Below the pieces are notes generated by a model, which was given only the letters and a program-made list of their open reading frames with translations, was not told the origin of the DNA and did not search any database. The translations under genes and the position numbers were made by a program. A stretch of 5,493 bases of DNA from Caldilineaceae bacterium (lineage in GTDB: Bacteria > Chloroflexota > Anaerolineae > Caldilineales > Caldilineaceae): the NCBI GenBank assembly GCA_015494005.1, contig WGCB01000719.1, forward strand, positions 1 to 5,493, given 5' to 3'. Positions within the stretch are counted from its first letter, which is position 1; the number at the start of each line of letters is the position of its first letter. This document shows, one piece after another, positions 4,788 to 5,493 of the stretch.

Positions 4788-5493
4788 ATGAGAGCCAAGA
4801 TCCTCGCCTTTGCCAACCAAAAAGGGGGTGTGGGGAAGACCACCACCGCGGTCAACCTGAGCGCGTTCCTGGCCGCCATGGGGCGCCGCATCCTGCTGGT
4901 GGACTCGGATCCCCAGGGCAACGCCACCACCAGCCTGGGCATCGATCCCCGCAGCGTGCCGGTGAGTCTCTACGACGTGCTCATCGACAAGGTGCCCATC
5001 CGGGAGGCCATCACCTTGACCGAGCGGGTGGGGCTGGACCTGGTGCCCGCTAGCGTGGACCTGGCCGGGGCGGAGGTGGAGATGGCCGGCATGATGGCCC
5101 GGGAGAACCTGCTCAGCCGGGCCCTGACCACCGTGCTGGAGGAGTACGACTACATCTTCGTGGACGACCCGCCCAGCCTGGGCCTGCTCACGGTGAACGG
5201 CCTGACCGCGGCCAGCCACGGGGTGATCATCCCGGTCCAGTGCGAGTACCTGGCCCTGGAGGGGCTGAGCCTGCTCCTGAACACCATCCGCCAGGTCCAG
5301 GAAGTGCTGAACCCCCGAGCCCACATCGCCGGGGTGCTCCTCACCATGTTCGACGGCCGCACCAACCTGAGCCAGCAGGTGGTGGCCGAGGTGCGCGGCT
5401 TCTTCCCGGACAAGGTGTTCCGCACCATCATCCCCCGCAACGTGCGCCTGAGCGAGGCCCCCAGCCACGGCCAGAGCATCCTGAGCTACGCAC
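4788..5493 (+). CDS. parA: Chromosome partitioning ATPase ParA/Soj, 3' end beyond window
   Basis: ParA dimerises on DNA when ATP-bound and, with ParB bound at parS, moves the origin region apart. 235 residues are visible and the frame runs off the right edge. The family is usually about 250-270 residues, so probably only the last 15-35 are missing. The deviant Walker A motif KGGVGKTT is at 12-19, with signature Lys12 and Lys17. Walker A' is VDSDPQGN (38-45), and Walker B is YIFVDDPPS (122-130) with Asp126. The motif RNVRLSEAPSHG (217-228) is typical of chromosomal Soj proteins. There is no N-terminal helix-turn-helix domain, so this is the short chromosomal type and not the long plasmid P1 type. 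Residue 127 is Asp where Cys, Thr or Ala is more usual. ATG 4788 begins six bases after the kinase stop with little ribosome binding site (AGG at 4780-4782), implying coupling. ParB is expected downstream. Confidence 0.95.
   Translation, partial: MRAKILAFANQKGGVGKTTTAVNLSAFLAAMGRRILLVDSDPQGNATTSLGIDPRSVPVSLYDVLIDKVPIREAITLTERVGLDLVPASVDLAGAEVEMAGMMARENLLSRALTTVLEEYDYIFVDDPPSLGLLTVNGLTAASHGVIIPVQCEYLALEGLSLLLNTIRQVQEVLNPRAHIAGVLLTMFDGRTNLSQQVVAEVRGFFPDKVFRTIIPRNVRLSEAPSHGQSILSYA

Noticed and set aside
3747..5468. A 573-codon minus-strand open frame opposite the kinase and parA
   Set aside because: It is antisense to two genes with clear family motifs, is dominated by His/Gly/Gln/Val runs typical of GC-rich antisense frames, shows no domain, and reads through the terminator hairpin.

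Overview
The window reads as a housekeeping segment of a GC-rich bacterial chromosome, from the rpmH-side of the classical origin-proximal cluster. The best-supported order on the + strand is rpmH (bL34), rnpA (RNase P protein), yidD, yidC and jag/khpB. A strong terminator follows, then a PfkB-family sugar kinase and a chromosomal ParA/Soj that runs off the right edge. At the left edge a divergent minus-strand gene of unknown function runs off the window. The short YidC with a lipoprotein signal and no large periplasmic domain, the bL34 start [10 protein letters not shown], and the high GC suggest a monoderm-like lineage. Chloroflexota is my best guess, but it rests on recall of family patterns and not on a search.

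Region by region: positions 1-496 hold the 5' part of the unknown gene (165 codons visible), which has a very basic, disordered N-terminus. Positions 497-911 are a 415-base divergent intergenic region. It holds a perfect-consensus sigma70-type promoter (TTGACA, 18-base spacer, TATAAT) and a leader of about 160 bases with two adjacent hairpins, the second followed by five T. Positions 912-3729 are the rpmH-rnpA-yidD-yidC-jag run, with gaps of 73, 19, 77 and 3 bases. A 12-bp-stem hairpin with a T-rich end closes it at 3769-3800. Positions 3876-5493 hold the kinase and parA, six bases apart and probably co-transcribed.

Functionally, the first operon links ribosome assembly (bL34), tRNA 5' maturation (RnpA with the RNase P RNA, which is not in this window), membrane protein insertion (YidD helper, YidC insertase) and RNA binding (KhpB). 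The second unit begins a chromosome-partitioning locus, with parB expected just beyond the edge. In many bacteria mnmE, mnmG and rsmG lie between jag and parA. Here they are absent and a sugar kinase sits in their place.

I did not find a clearly new biological system. The most interesting points are the unknown divergent gene, the structured rpmH leader, a terminator-like hairpin inside the 3' end of rnpA, and the kinase-parA pairing.
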